From: Prevotellaceae bacterium UBA4372
GTDB taxonomy: Bacteria > Bacteroidota > Bacteroidia > Bacteroidales > Bacteroidaceae
Direction of reading: 5' to 3'
NCBI GenBank assembly: GCA_002391275.1
Contig: DGSC01000068.1
Location: 1-10,162 of the forward strand
DNA: 10,162 bases
Shown: one piece after another, positions 1-6,880 of the stretch
How positions within the stretch are numbered: position 1 is the stretch's first letter
How the letters are laid out: each line of letters starts with the position of its first letter
Program-made: the position numbers and the translations under genes
The notes under the pieces: generated by a model
What the model saw: only the letters and a program-made list of their open reading frames with translations
Database searches by the model: none
Told to the model about the DNA's origin: nothing

Positions 1-154
1 ATCGTCCCACACGGCTGGGCGCATCATCCCACACGGCTGGGCGCATCGCCTCACACGGCTGGGCGCATCGTCCCACACGGCTGGGCGCATCGTCCCACAC
101 GGTTGGGCGCATCGTCCTACACGGCAGGCTGCATCGCCCCACACAGTTGGATGC
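1..154. repeat. 22-bp tandem repeat array, seven units, cut by the window edge
   Basis: Seven head-to-tail units of exactly 22 bp start at 1, 23, 45, 67, 89, 111 and 133. Each begins ATCGTCCCACAC and ends GGCTGGGCGC, or a close variant. Units 1-5 differ at only one or two positions, while units 6 and 7 (111-154) have several changes, so the array decays towards the ECF sigma gene. The unit length is not a multiple of three, so this is not a coding repeat. Each unit holds CCCA and TGGG in inverted order six bases apart, so it could form small hairpins. The array continues past the window start. Function is unknown. There are no spacers, so it is not a CRISPR array. Confidence 0.93.
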
Positions 155-243
155 ATAATAAATCGTTTTTGTTTTTTTAACGTAAAAGAGGTTAGGAAAT
201 AGTGGACTTGTTCGTTATAAAAGCAGAAAACTAAAATAAAAAA

Positions 244-741
244 ATGCACGAAAGCCAATCCTTTGAACAATTGTTCACTACCCATCATCCTCGCCTCCTC
301 CGTCTGGCTACAGCGATGTTACACGACGAGGAGGAGGCAAGGGACGTCGTGAGCGAGGTGTTTGAAAGGATAATGAAAAGCTCCTCGCCCGCTATCTCGG
401 TGAGCGAAAGTGAAGGAGCGCTCCTTGCAGCTGTTCGCAACCGATGCATCGACCGCATCCGCCAGATGAGAGTGGCCGAGCGAGTGCGGAGACGACTGCC
501 TTTGGTTGAGGCTGACTTCTCCTCCTGGCAACAGGAAGACGAGCAAGAACAACGTCTGCAAGCCGTCAGCGAAGCCATCGACAGCGAACTCACCTCCGCC
601 CAACGACGCACCCTGCTCATGCGCTATCAAGAAGAGAAAAGCTATCGCGAGATTGCACAGACGTTAGAGATCAGTGAAGTGGCCGTCTACAAACACTTGC
701 GAGGTGCGCTGGAGAGGCTGAGGAAAAAGATAAGGAAATAA
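244..741 (+). CDS. ECF-type RNA polymerase sigma factor (sigma-70 family)
   Basis: This 165-residue protein has the two-domain layout of an extracytoplasmic-function sigma factor. Region 2 (about residues 7-83) contains FEQLF, the DEEEARDVVSEVF helix and the RNRCIDRIR stretch that would contact core polymerase and the -10 element. Region 4 (about 108-160) contains LTSAQRRTLLMRY followed by a helix-turn-helix, SYREIAQTLEISEVAVYKHL, for -35 recognition. There is no region 1 or 3, and the length is normal for the group. The ATG follows an A-rich stretch typical of Bacteroidota starts. The next two genes on the same strand, a single-pass membrane protein and a secreted protein, fit a sigma/anti-sigma unit with its output or sensor protein. 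The signal sensed cannot be read from the sequence. I saw no clear TAnnTTTG promoter in 155-243, so it may depend on its own sigma factor. Confidence 0.95.
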   Translation: MHESQSFEQLFTTHHPRLLRLATAMLHDEEEARDVVSEVFERIMKSSSPAISVSESEGALLAAVRNRCIDRIRQMRVAERVRRRLPLVEADFSSWQQEDEQEQRLQAVSEAIDSELTSAQRRTLLMRYQEEKSYREIAQTLEISEVAVYKHLRGALERLRKKIRK

Positions 742-752
742 AGAATGAAAAA

Positions 753-773
753 GTGAGAAGTGAGAAGCGAAAA
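753..773. repeat. Heptamer direct repeat between sigma and anti-sigma genes
   Basis: GTGAGAA occurs twice in tandem (753-759, 760-766), followed by a degenerate third unit GCGAAAA (767-773). The repeat fills most of the short gap between the sigma factor stop and the next gene's likely start at 792. It has the same 7-base period as two other intergenic repeats in this window. Confidence 0.7.
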
Positions 774-791
774 ATAAAAGTTACCACAGAT

Positions 792-1496
792 ATGAAGATG
801 AACGATAAATTCCAAAGCTTCCTCGAGATGACGGACCATCCCGAACGATTCTCAGAGGAGGAACTGATGCAGTTGGCTCACGACCCTGAGATGGCTGTGT
901 GGTATGAGGCGCTGACTGCTGCTGAAACAGCAGCTAAAGAGATGGCAGCGCAGCCTAAGCCAAGGAATAGAAACGTAGTCCCGATTGTGGGCTGGACGAT
1001 GGCGGTAGCCGCTATACTGACTGCTGCCTTACTCCTTTGGCCTAAGAATCACGAAACAACCATTAAGCTGCCAGAGCAACAGCCGCCTGCCATTGCCGAA
1101 GCCAACCTGTCTGAAAATATACCCTCAAAGACCGTTGAGGTAGAACCGCCTCTTTCGCAAACGCAGACGATTACTGCCTCCCATTCGCAGCCGCCGAAGG
1201 CAAAGAAATGCATAGCGCAAGCGGTTGCTACTATAATAAAAAAAGAAGAGGTACAACCCATCACTGTCGAGACTAAACCTCTCTCCCAAAAGAAAGAACG
1301 GCCTGCAATAGACGCCGTGCCCTCTACAAAGTCACCAATTCCTGCCGACAAGCAAGCCCTTGCTGACATCTATCTTGCCGAAATGGTTTTGCAGGTAGCC
1401 TATGAGCACCAGGCTGTGCAGAAACAAGTGCGCGCATACGCCGCCAGTCTGTCTGGTAACGAAGCAGAGGACGAACGCCCCATCATCGCATTCTAA
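792..1496 (+). CDS. Single-pass membrane protein, probable anti-sigma factor
   Basis: The 234-residue product has a short cytoplasmic N-terminal domain (about residues 1-60, with RFSEEELMQLAHDPE), one strong membrane segment (about 62-83, from VVPIVGWTMAV to LLLW), then a long proline-, lysine- and threonine-rich periplasmic stretch. A more ordered tail (about 190-234) ends in ERPIIAF. Its place directly after an ECF sigma gene and this N-in, C-out topology suggest it holds the sigma factor at the membrane. It lacks the HxxxCxxC motif of zinc-type anti-sigma factors and an obvious FecR domain, so the function is inferred from context. An in-frame GTG at 753 would add 13 residues, but it lies inside a heptamer repeat. 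The ATG at 792, or another at 798, is more likely, giving a gap of about 50 bases after the sigma gene. Confidence 0.8.
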   Translation: MKMNDKFQSFLEMTDHPERFSEEELMQLAHDPEMAVWYEALTAAETAAKEMAAQPKPRNRNVVPIVGWTMAVAAILTAALLLWPKNHETTIKLPEQQPPAIAEANLSENIPSKTVEVEPPLSQTQTITASHSQPPKAKKCIAQAVATIIKKEEVQPITVETKPLSQKKERPAIDAVPSTKSPIPADKQALADIYLAEMVLQVAYEHQAVQKQVRAYAASLSGNEAEDERPIIAF

Positions 1497-1516
1497 ACAT
1501 CAAAACATAACCCACT

Positions 1517-2671
1517 ATGAAAACTATTCTGAGAAGCATCATTACGGTGAGCTTGTTACTTGCCGCCACCGTTTCCTCTGCACAGCATGTGGAGAGCATC
1601 GAGAAGCAAATGAGAAATATCATCAATGTGGCAGTGGACCACCAAGTGAAAGTAACCAAGAGCTTAGGGCAGGAGCGCGACGTCAACAAAGAAGGTAAGC
1701 CCCTCGCATGGCGCTGCGACATCTTTTCCTTCACTCTCCCTAAGAAATACCGTGAGCATTTGGACGAGATGATAGCGGTCTTTGAAACTCAGAGTCGTGA
1801 AAATCCCAACTGCTATGGTATTAATAGCATGAGCGAAGCCTCAGATGGTCACAGCTATGGCGACATGCGAAACCTGATGATTGGTGAAGATCCATTCCGC
1901 TACGTAACAATAGGTAAGGACTACAACAACTACTTGAATGTGAACATACTCGACGATGTCGACACCTCCAAGACTCACCGCTACGCTTACGCCCTTGAAT
2001 GGCGCAACGGCGGCAAAGGGAAGACCGACGTCCGCTATATCGTCACCTACGCTAAGATTCCTTCTGCCAAGACCAGTCTCATCCAGCAGGATTGGCCCTA
2101 CCTGAAATTCGATAAGTCGCGCATTGTCAAGAGCAAGGGAAAGCCTGCCCTCATTCAGGGGAATGCTCGCGTGCATTGGGATGGCAAGGACTACCCTGTA
2201 CAGTCGCTCGATAGTCTTCTTAACGAAGCGGAACAGCGGGTGAAGAAGGGTGAACAACAAATGAAAGAAACTGTAAGACGCTTCAGAAAGAAATACCAAA
2301 CGGGCAAATCTCTTGTCCTTTGGAATGACACGCTTGAGCACGAAACTGATCCTGTGACGGATGTCGTACAACGTCTGCAGCAGGGAGAAAGGGTCGATGC
2401 CAATGACTTGCTATGCAACGATCTCATCCTCCTCGTCTTCTCGCAACTGAAACAACAATATCTCGCAGGTCAGAACGCCGAGTTCAACGCCATTTCCGTC
2501 TATTCGCTCTGCAAGCACGCCCGTGAATATAACTTTTTTACCAACAACAATTCCAAGCAAGAGTTGGAACAACTGAAAAAGGAAATCACTTCGATGCAGA
2601 ACCGAACCACGAGCGAAACCAATCGTCAGTACCTTAAGATGGCACTTGACGAACTGGAGAAGATAGATTGA
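1517..2671 (+). CDS. Secreted protein of unknown function in sigma-factor operon
   Basis: I do not recognise a named domain in this 384-residue protein. It starts with a clear type I signal peptide: MKTILR, a hydrophobic core (residues 7-19), and a likely cut after SSA at residue 22, leaving Q23. The mature part has an N-terminal region (about 25-225) rich in aromatic residues, with THRYAYALEWRNGG near 153-166, and three cysteines (67, 99, and 300 further on). A charged helical stretch (about 232-262), which could be a short coiled coil, and a helical C-terminus (about 300-384) follow. It starts 20 bases after the previous stop, so it is very likely cotranscribed with the sigma and anti-sigma genes. 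By position it could be the sensor, the effector or the main target of the system. From memory, Bacteroidales have similar secreted proteins with a YALEW-like stretch after ECF sigma genes. I could not check this. Confidence 0.85.
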   Translation: MKTILRSIITVSLLLAATVSSAQHVESIEKQMRNIINVAVDHQVKVTKSLGQERDVNKEGKPLAWRCDIFSFTLPKKYREHLDEMIAVFETQSRENPNCYGINSMSEASDGHSYGDMRNLMIGEDPFRYVTIGKDYNNYLNVNILDDVDTSKTHRYAYALEWRNGGKGKTDVRYIVTYAKIPSAKTSLIQQDWPYLKFDKSRIVKSKGKPALIQGNARVHWDGKDYPVQSLDSLLNEAEQRVKKGEQQMKETVRRFRKKYQTGKSLVLWNDTLEHETDPVTDVVQRLQQGERVDANDLLCNDLILLVFSQLKQQYLAGQNAEFNAISVYSLCKHAREYNFFTNNNSKQELEQLKKEITSMQNRTTSETNRQYLKMALDELEKID

Positions 2672-2722
2672 CTATGCGTATTGCCTGATTTCATTATCGC
2701 AGTTAGTAAGTCCTATAGACTC

Positions 2723-2757
2723 AGCCCCGCTTCGTCGTGACGATGAGGCGGGGCTTT
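2723..2757 (+). terminator. Strong hairpin ending the sigma-factor operon
   Basis: AGCCCCGC (2723-2730) pairs perfectly with GCGGGGCT (2748-2755). The inner parts TTCGTCG and CGATGAG continue the stem with two G-U pairs, giving about 15 bp closed by a three-base loop. Only a short T tract (TTT) follows on the plus strand. It lies 52 bases after the secreted-protein stop and before the convergent upp gene, so it most likely ends plus-strand transcription. Confidence 0.82.
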
Positions 2758-2821
2758 CGCAATTGAAACGGTGTTGCCGCTAAACAGTTTGATACTTGGC
2801 TGCCCAGTGTTGCTCTTTTTT

Positions 2822-2840
2822 AAAAAAGCCTTTTGGGCTT
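2822..2840 (-). terminator. Intrinsic terminator for upp and the minus-strand operon
   Basis: Read on the minus strand, AAGCC, a five-base loop and GGCTT form a hairpin (2840-2826) that runs directly into TTTTTT. It lies about 50 bases after the upp stop codon. With the plus-strand hairpin at 2723-2755 it separates two convergent transcription units. Confidence 0.75.
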
Positions 2841-2891
2841 GTCCGGGTTCATCGCGTTGGAAGAATCGGAAAGCTGCGCAGATGCTTGCTC

Positions 2892-3554
2892 CTACAGCTT
2901 TTCTCCGAAGGCAAGGTCGCCGGCATCACCGAGGCCCGGTACGATGTAGGAACGTGCGTTGAGCTGAGGGTCGATGGCAGCGCACCAAAGGGTGATGTCG
3001 TTGCGTTGGCCGAAAGTTTCCTGCAGGTGTTTTACGCCTTGCTCTGAGGCGATGACGGCGCAGAGGTGGGTGTGTGCGGGCTGGCCTTTGGTAGTGAAGG
3101 CGCGGAAGGCCAGTTCCATGGACTCGCCCGTTGCAAGCATGGGGTCTACGAGCATCAGTGTGCGGCCGTTGAGGTCGGGGGTGGCAATGTATTCTATGCG
3201 CACGTCCACTTCGCGGCATTCTTTGTCCTTGTAGTAGCGGAAAGCCGAGACGAAGGCGTTGTCGGCATGGTCGAAGACGTTGAGGAATCCTCCGTGCATA
3301 GGCAGTCCTGCGCGAAACACGGTTCCGACGACGATGCGGTCGTCCTCGGTGGAGGCGCTGGCTGTGCCGAGGGGTGTCTCTATGGTCTTGGTGCTGTAGG
3401 TGAGCGTCTTGGATATCTCGAAAGCCATGGCCTCGCCTATACGTTCAAGGTTGCGGCGGAAGCGCATGCGGTCGCGTTGGATGTTGACGTCGCGCAGCTC
3501 GGCCACGTAGCGGTTGATGATGGTGTTTTGCTGGGCAAAGTTGATGGTGTTCAT
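2892..3554 (-). CDS. upp: Uracil phosphoribosyltransferase
   Basis: This 220-residue enzyme joins uracil to PRPP to give UMP and pyrophosphate in pyrimidine salvage in the cytoplasm. The PRPP-binding loop is visible as MLVDPMLATGESM (residues 134-146). The uracil-recognition segment YIVPGLGDAGD is near the C-terminus (203-213), and the RAGLPMHGG loop is at 81-89. The length fits the family, and both diagnostic motifs are intact. The start MNTINFAQ gives a normal N-terminus. It is the last gene of the minus-strand run, 63 bases after the lipoprotein stop and followed by a good terminator. I found no TAnnTTTG element directly upstream, which supports cotranscription with pyrE and argH. Having upp with pyrE puts salvage and de novo PRPP users in one unit. 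Confidence 0.97.
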   Translation of the reverse strand: MNTINFAQQNTIINRYVAELRDVNIQRDRMRFRRNLERIGEAMAFEISKTLTYSTKTIETPLGTASASTEDDRIVVGTVFRAGLPMHGGFLNVFDHADNAFVSAFRYYKDKECREVDVRIEYIATPDLNGRTLMLVDPMLATGESMELAFRAFTTKGQPAHTHLCAVIASEQGVKHLQETFGQRNDITLWCAAIDPQLNARSYIVPGLGDAGDLAFGEKL

Positions 3555-3572
3555 AGTCGTTGTATTATTTGT

Positions 3573-3601
3573 CCGTGGCTGCGATGATGATGCAGCCTGC
3601 G
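3573..3601 (-). other. Hairpin in the gap between lipoprotein gene and upp
   Basis: GGCTGC (3577-3582) and GCAGCC (3592-3597) form a 6-bp stem with a nine-base loop, and CCG/CGG can extend it past a small internal loop. No T run follows on the minus strand, so it is not a convincing terminator. It may be an mRNA processing or stability element, or chance. Confidence 0.4.
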
Positions 3602-3617
3602 GGAAGTGTTCAGGATT

Positions 3618-4223
3618 TTAGTTCATCACTTTGAGGGTGTTTCCCATCGCGTTGTAGCTTACGGGATAGCGATAGAGCCCGCGACCGGTAGGGCCTTTGA
3701 CGACGACGCCCATGACGTTGTTGAGGTCGTAGGTGCGGCCACATCGGTTGCAGATGGCGAGACCGCCATCCTGGAGTAGCAGGTTGCGGGTGGTTGCGTA
3801 TTCATCATAGCATGGGCATGCGAGGTCGAAGGCTACGATTGCAGGCTCTTCGGCACCGATATCCGGCATGTTGGTGCGTCCCACGATGAATCCGCTGAGG
3901 CCGAGCATAGGCTTTATCTGTTGTTCGGCTTTGGTGTAGGGTCGGATGGTACTGCTTTTCAGGTTGGCGAAGATGAAAGTGTCGCCGTTGGTGCGTATGG
4001 TGCAGAACTCCCCGTAGCCGTTGAGTGCGGCATTAAGCTCCGGTATGGTGTTGGTGAAGGAGTATGAGAATTTGGCTTTTGTTCCGCGATAGTAGATGTT
4101 GTCAGCTTTATCGCAGGATAGGAGGATGAGAGATGAACAACAGAGGATGAGGAATGCGAGTAGGCTTCGTCGTATAAACGAAGGTTTATGGTACAAAGGT
4201 TTATGGAGGCTAAACACGGTCAT
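3618..4223 (-). CDS. Lipoprotein with Rieske-like fold motif carrying four cysteines
   Basis: The 201-residue product has a basic n-region, a hydrophobic stretch (about 21-36) and a lipobox LLSC with the modified cysteine at 37, so it should be lipid-anchored outside the inner membrane. The C-terminal half holds CPC (136-138) and CNRCGRTYDL (cysteines 158 and 161), followed by GPTGRGLYRYPV. This order and spacing (CxC, 19 residues, CxxC, then Y/F-D-L and a GP-x-L-x-Y-x-V strand) resembles a Rieske [2Fe-2S] domain (CxH...CxxH) with both histidines replaced by cysteine. It may bind zinc or an all-cysteine Fe-S cluster; which one cannot be told from sequence. It lies between argH and upp, 48 bases after argH, probably in the same operon. 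A five-codon frame in the gap overlaps its start as ATGA. The n-region is long (about 20 residues), but there is no other good start. Confidence 0.83.
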   Translation of the reverse strand: MTVFSLHKPLYHKPSFIRRSLLAFLILCCSSLILLSCDKADNIYYRGTKAKFSYSFTNTIPELNAALNGYGEFCTIRTNGDTFIFANLKSSTIRPYTKAEQQIKPMLGLSGFIVGRTNMPDIGAEEPAIVAFDLACPCYDEYATTRNLLLQDGGLAICNRCGRTYDLNNVMGVVVKGPTGRGLYRYPVSYNAMGNTLKVMN

Positions 4224-4271
4224 TGCTTGTTGTTCATTCCCTGCTTCAGCTTGTGTAGTGGTAAGCAGGCT

Positions 4272-5612
4272 TTATCCTTCACTAAGTTTGCGTTCAGCAT
4301 CCTCGGCCCGCTGGAAATGGAAGTCGGCTATGAGGTGTTCCATGATGGCTCGTACTTCAGCGTTGCAGAGGTTGCCGGTGCTACCGGCATGGGTGTGGTG
4401 AATTTCCTTAACAGGCTTGAAGCGTCCGGCTTCGATGTCGAGTCCCACCTTGCGGTAGGCGTCGCGGAATGGCATTCCTTGGGCTGCCAGCCGGTTGACT
4501 TCTTCAACGGAGAACATGAGGTCGTAGCGCGGGTCGTCGAGGATATGCTCGTTTACGCGTACGCGTTCAATAATATATATAGCCATGCGCAGGCAGTCCT
4601 TCAGCTCCTCGAAAGCGGGCAGGAACACTTCCTTGGTTATTTGCAGGTCGCGGAAGTAGCCCGAAGGCAGGTTGTTGGTTATGAGGGTGAGCTGTGTGGG
4701 CAGGGCTTGGATTTTGTTGCATTTGGCCCGTGTGAGTTCGAAGACATCAGGGTTCTTCTTATGGGGCATGATGCTGGAGCCGGTGGTGCAGTCGTCGGGC
4801 AGCTTCAGGAAAGCAAAGTTCTGCGAGTTGAACAGGCAGGCGTCGAAGGCCAGTTTCGACAGCGTTCCGGCTACGGAGGCGAGGGCGAAGGCCACGTTGC
4901 GTTCCATCTTGCCGCGACCCATCTGTGCGTAGACGACATTGTAGGCCATCGACTCGAATCCCAACAGGCGTGTGGTGAGTTCGCGGTCGAGGGGGAACGA
5001 CGAGCCATAGCCGGCGGCGGAGCCTAACGGATTGCGGTCGACCATGCGATAGGCCGCTTGCAGAAAGAGTACATCGTCGGTAAGGCTCTCGGCATAGGCT
5101 CCGAACCAGAGGCCGAAGCTTGACGGCATAGCCACTTGCAGATGGGTGTAGCCTGGCATGAGCACATCGCGGTAGCGTTCGCTTTGTGCCTGCAGCTCGG
5201 TGAAGAGCTGATTGACGAGCCCGACCACCTCGCGCAGTTGGCGGCGTGTCCACAGTTTCAGGTCGAGTAGCACTTGGTCGTTGCGCGAACGTCCGCTGTG
5301 TATCTTCTTGCCTATGTCGCCCAGGCGGCGTGTGAGCAGCAACTCAACTTCGGAGTGTACGTCTTCGACGCCCTCCTCGATTTCGAAGCGTCCTGCACGT
5401 ATGTCTGTCAGGATGTTGCGCATTTCAGCAAGCAAAGCTGTCAGTTCGTCGGGCTGTATCAGTCCGATGCTCTCGAGCATGGTGGTGTGGGCCATTGAGC
5501 CCAGCACGTCGCTCTCGGCCAGGAAAATGTCGAGTTCGCGGTCGCGGCCTATGGTGAAGCGTTCTATTTCAGCGGTGGCGCTGACATTCTTTTCCCAAAG
5601 TTTGCTTGCCAT
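4272..5612 (-). CDS. argH: Argininosuccinate lyase
   Basis: This 446-residue enzyme splits argininosuccinate into arginine and fumarate, the last step of arginine synthesis. It belongs to the fumarase/aspartase superfamily. The family signature GSSIMPHKKNP (residues 278-288) contains the catalytic serine loop. HSGRSRNDQ (105-113) and PGYTHLQVAMP (153-163, with the conserved Thr-His pair) are also intact. The length is typical. The open frame extends upstream to 5762, but those 50 residues are basic, look unlike ArgH and overlap the previous gene. The start is therefore set at the ATG at 5612, giving MASKLWEK, 35 bases after the SRPBCC gene stop. It is the third gene of the pyrE-led minus-strand run. 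Confidence 0.97.
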   Translation of the reverse strand: MASKLWEKNVSATAEIERFTIGRDRELDIFLAESDVLGSMAHTTMLESIGLIQPDELTALLAEMRNILTDIRAGRFEIEEGVEDVHSEVELLLTRRLGDIGKKIHSGRSRNDQVLLDLKLWTRRQLREVVGLVNQLFTELQAQSERYRDVLMPGYTHLQVAMPSSFGLWFGAYAESLTDDVLFLQAAYRMVDRNPLGSAAGYGSSFPLDRELTTRLLGFESMAYNVVYAQMGRGKMERNVAFALASVAGTLSKLAFDACLFNSQNFAFLKLPDDCTTGSSIMPHKKNPDVFELTRAKCNKIQALPTQLTLITNNLPSGYFRDLQITKEVFLPAFEELKDCLRMAIYIIERVRVNEHILDDPRYDLMFSVEEVNRLAAQGMPFRDAYRKVGLDIEAGRFKPVKEIHHTHAGSTGNLCNAEVRAIMEHLIADFHFQRAEDAERKLSEG

Positions 5613-5647
5613 CTGTTCGATCAATATTTTTCTGATTCCTAATTCAA

Positions 5648-6130
5648 TTAATATCCGTATGGGATCATCGCCAGCATGTCGGCCAGTTTCTCTATGCCTT
5701 CTTGCAAGGGTTTCTTGGCCATTTGCTTGATGAAGAAGTTGAGTTCGGCGCCTACGGTACATTTCATCTTGCTTTCGTAGGGTGATGAGGGCAGCAGCTG
5801 CACCCAGAGGTTGGCGGCTACCGGAGCTCCTTCAACGGCGAACTTAATGCATTTGGGCTCGTCGCGTTCCACGATTCTCAGTGCTATGTTGCCGAGCGGC
5901 GTGTCGGGAATATTGATTGCATCAGGTGTGAGTTCGAGTTTCGAGGCAACCTCTATTATCTTGTCGATCTTGTCCTCTGGCACTTGTCCTGAGGCACGCA
6001 GACGGTCGATAAATTCGGGTTCGGCAGCGCGCTGCTTAATGGTTTCGAGGTTGCTCATGTCGGCAAGCTTCGCAAAGATAGAAGCTTGCGGGTAGTGCAC
6101 CTGTTTGACGGTGCTTTCGTATTTTGTCAT
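5648..6130 (-). CDS. SRPBCC-like (START/Bet v1 fold) protein between pyrE and argH
   Basis: The 160-residue soluble protein starts MTKYESTVKQVHYPQASIFAKLADMSNLE, the usual opening of an SRPBCC or polyketide-cyclase-like domain (strand, then helix with a xLsDxxNLE-type turn). The end, ELNFFIKQMAKKPLQEGIEKLADMLAMIPY, is the long C-terminal helix of that fold. The family binds hydrophobic ligands in a deep pocket, and no catalytic residues can be named here. Residues about 32-75 (rich in Glu, Lys and Ile) look like a helical insertion compared with the shorter Bacteroides versions I recall. It lies 40 bases after pyrE and 35 before argH. From memory this neighbour set recurs in Bacteroidales, which would suggest a role linked to these pathways, but none is known to me. 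Confidence 0.82.
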   Translation of the reverse strand: MTKYESTVKQVHYPQASIFAKLADMSNLETIKQRAAEPEFIDRLRASGQVPEDKIDKIIEVASKLELTPDAINIPDTPLGNIALRIVERDEPKCIKFAVEGAPVAANLWVQLLPSSPYESKMKCTVGAELNFFIKQMAKKPLQEGIEKLADMLAMIPYGY

Positions 6131-6136
6131 CTCGTT

Positions 6137-6171
6137 CTTAAATCTCTTGTCTTAAATCTTAAATCTCTCAT
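6137..6171. repeat. Heptamer repeat between pyrE and the SRPBCC gene
   Basis: CTTAAAT occurs at 6137, 6151 and 6158. The in-phase heptads between and after (CTCTTGT at 6144, CTCTCAT at 6165) look like decayed copies. The repeat fills almost the whole 40-base gap between two genes of the operon. Its 7-base period matches the repeats at 753 and 6881. Confidence 0.75.
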
Positions 6172-6806
6172 CAGTCCTTTCTCCACTCAGAAGGGTTCTT
6201 GCGCCACTCTTCGAGCAGGGCTACATCTTCCTTCTTGATATAGCCTATTCTGAGCGCTTCGCTGACTACGGCCTCGTAGTTGGTCAGGGTCACGAGCTCG
6301 ACTTTGGCGTCTTTGAAGGCTTTTGTGGCCACGTCGAAGCCATAGGTATAGGAAGCTACCATGCCAATCACCTCGCATGCTCCGAGCCGGATGGCCTCAA
6401 CGGCCTTGAGGCTGCTGCCGCCTGTAGAGATGAGATCCTCTACCACGACGACTTTCATTCCTGGCTTCAGCTCGCCTTCGATAAGGTTCTCGAGGCCATG
6501 GTCCTTGGGTTTTGAGCGGACGTAGACAAAGGGCAGCGAGAGTGTGTCGGCAACGAGGGCTCCCTGCGCAATGGCGCCGGTGGCTACGCCTGCAATGGCG
6601 TCGGCTTCGGGGAAATGCTCAAGGATGATGCGCGAGAGCTCTATCTTTACGAAAGAGCGTAGTTCGGGGTATGAGAGGGTCTTGCGGTTGTCGCAGTAGA
6701 AGGGCGACTTCCATCCGCTGGCCCAAGTGAAAGGATTGGTGGGTTGCAACTTGATGGCCTTAACCTTTAGGAGCTTGGCCGCAAAAATCTGTTCTAATGT
6801 TTTCAT
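6171..6806 (-). CDS. pyrE: Orotate phosphoribosyltransferase
   Basis: This 211-residue enzyme converts orotate and PRPP to OMP, the fifth step of de novo pyrimidine synthesis. The PRPP-binding motif VVVVEDLISTGGS is at residues 119-131. The mobile catalytic loop RSKPKDHG is at 97-104, and the orotate-contacting segment FTWASGWKSPFYCDNR is at 26-41. Length and motifs are normal for the family. It is the first gene of the minus-strand run, with a 5' leader of about 55 bases after a TAnnTTTG element. Heptamer repeats lie just upstream of that element and in the gap after the gene. I saw no PyrR-type or other recognisable riboswitch in the leader. Confidence 0.97.
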   Translation of the reverse strand: MKTLEQIFAAKLLKVKAIKLQPTNPFTWASGWKSPFYCDNRKTLSYPELRSFVKIELSRIILEHFPEADAIAGVATGAIAQGALVADTLSLPFVYVRSKPKDHGLENLIEGELKPGMKVVVVEDLISTGGSSLKAVEAIRLGACEVIGMVASYTYGFDVATKAFKDAKVELVTLTNYEAVVSEALRIGYIKKEDVALLEEWRKNPSEWRKD

Positions 6807-6866
6807 ATCAATATCACTTTTATCTGTTCGTAATCGGGTGTCGGTTCTCGATTACTTTCGTGGGGG

Positions 6867-6874
6867 CAAAGGTA
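6867..6874 (-). promoter_or_regulatory. Probable -7 element of the pyrE operon promoter
   Basis: On the minus strand the sequence reads TACCTTTG, matching the Bacteroidota TAnnTTTG element, 60 bases before the pyrE start. The expected -33 TTTG is not present: that position falls in heptamer repeat (6881-6915). The call rests on the -7 match and position only. Confidence 0.6.
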
Positions 6875-6880
6875 CAAAGA

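Noticed and set aside
1..154. CRISPR array
   Set aside because: The 22-bp units adjoin with no spacers, and no cas gene is present.
2672..2891. Short protein frames between the two convergent operons
   Set aside because: They span the two terminators and the end of upp and have no start context or recognisable sequence.
3066..3587. 173-residue plus-strand frame over upp
   Set aside because: It is antisense to upp, which has intact PRPP and uracil motifs.
4188..5027. 279-residue plus-strand frame over argH
   Set aside because: It is antisense to argH, which carries the complete lyase signature; the long frame comes from GC-rich codon bias.
5613..5762. 50-residue N-terminal extension of argH
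   Set aside because: It overlaps the end of the SRPBCC gene, is unlike ArgH in composition, and the ATG at 5612 gives a normal length.
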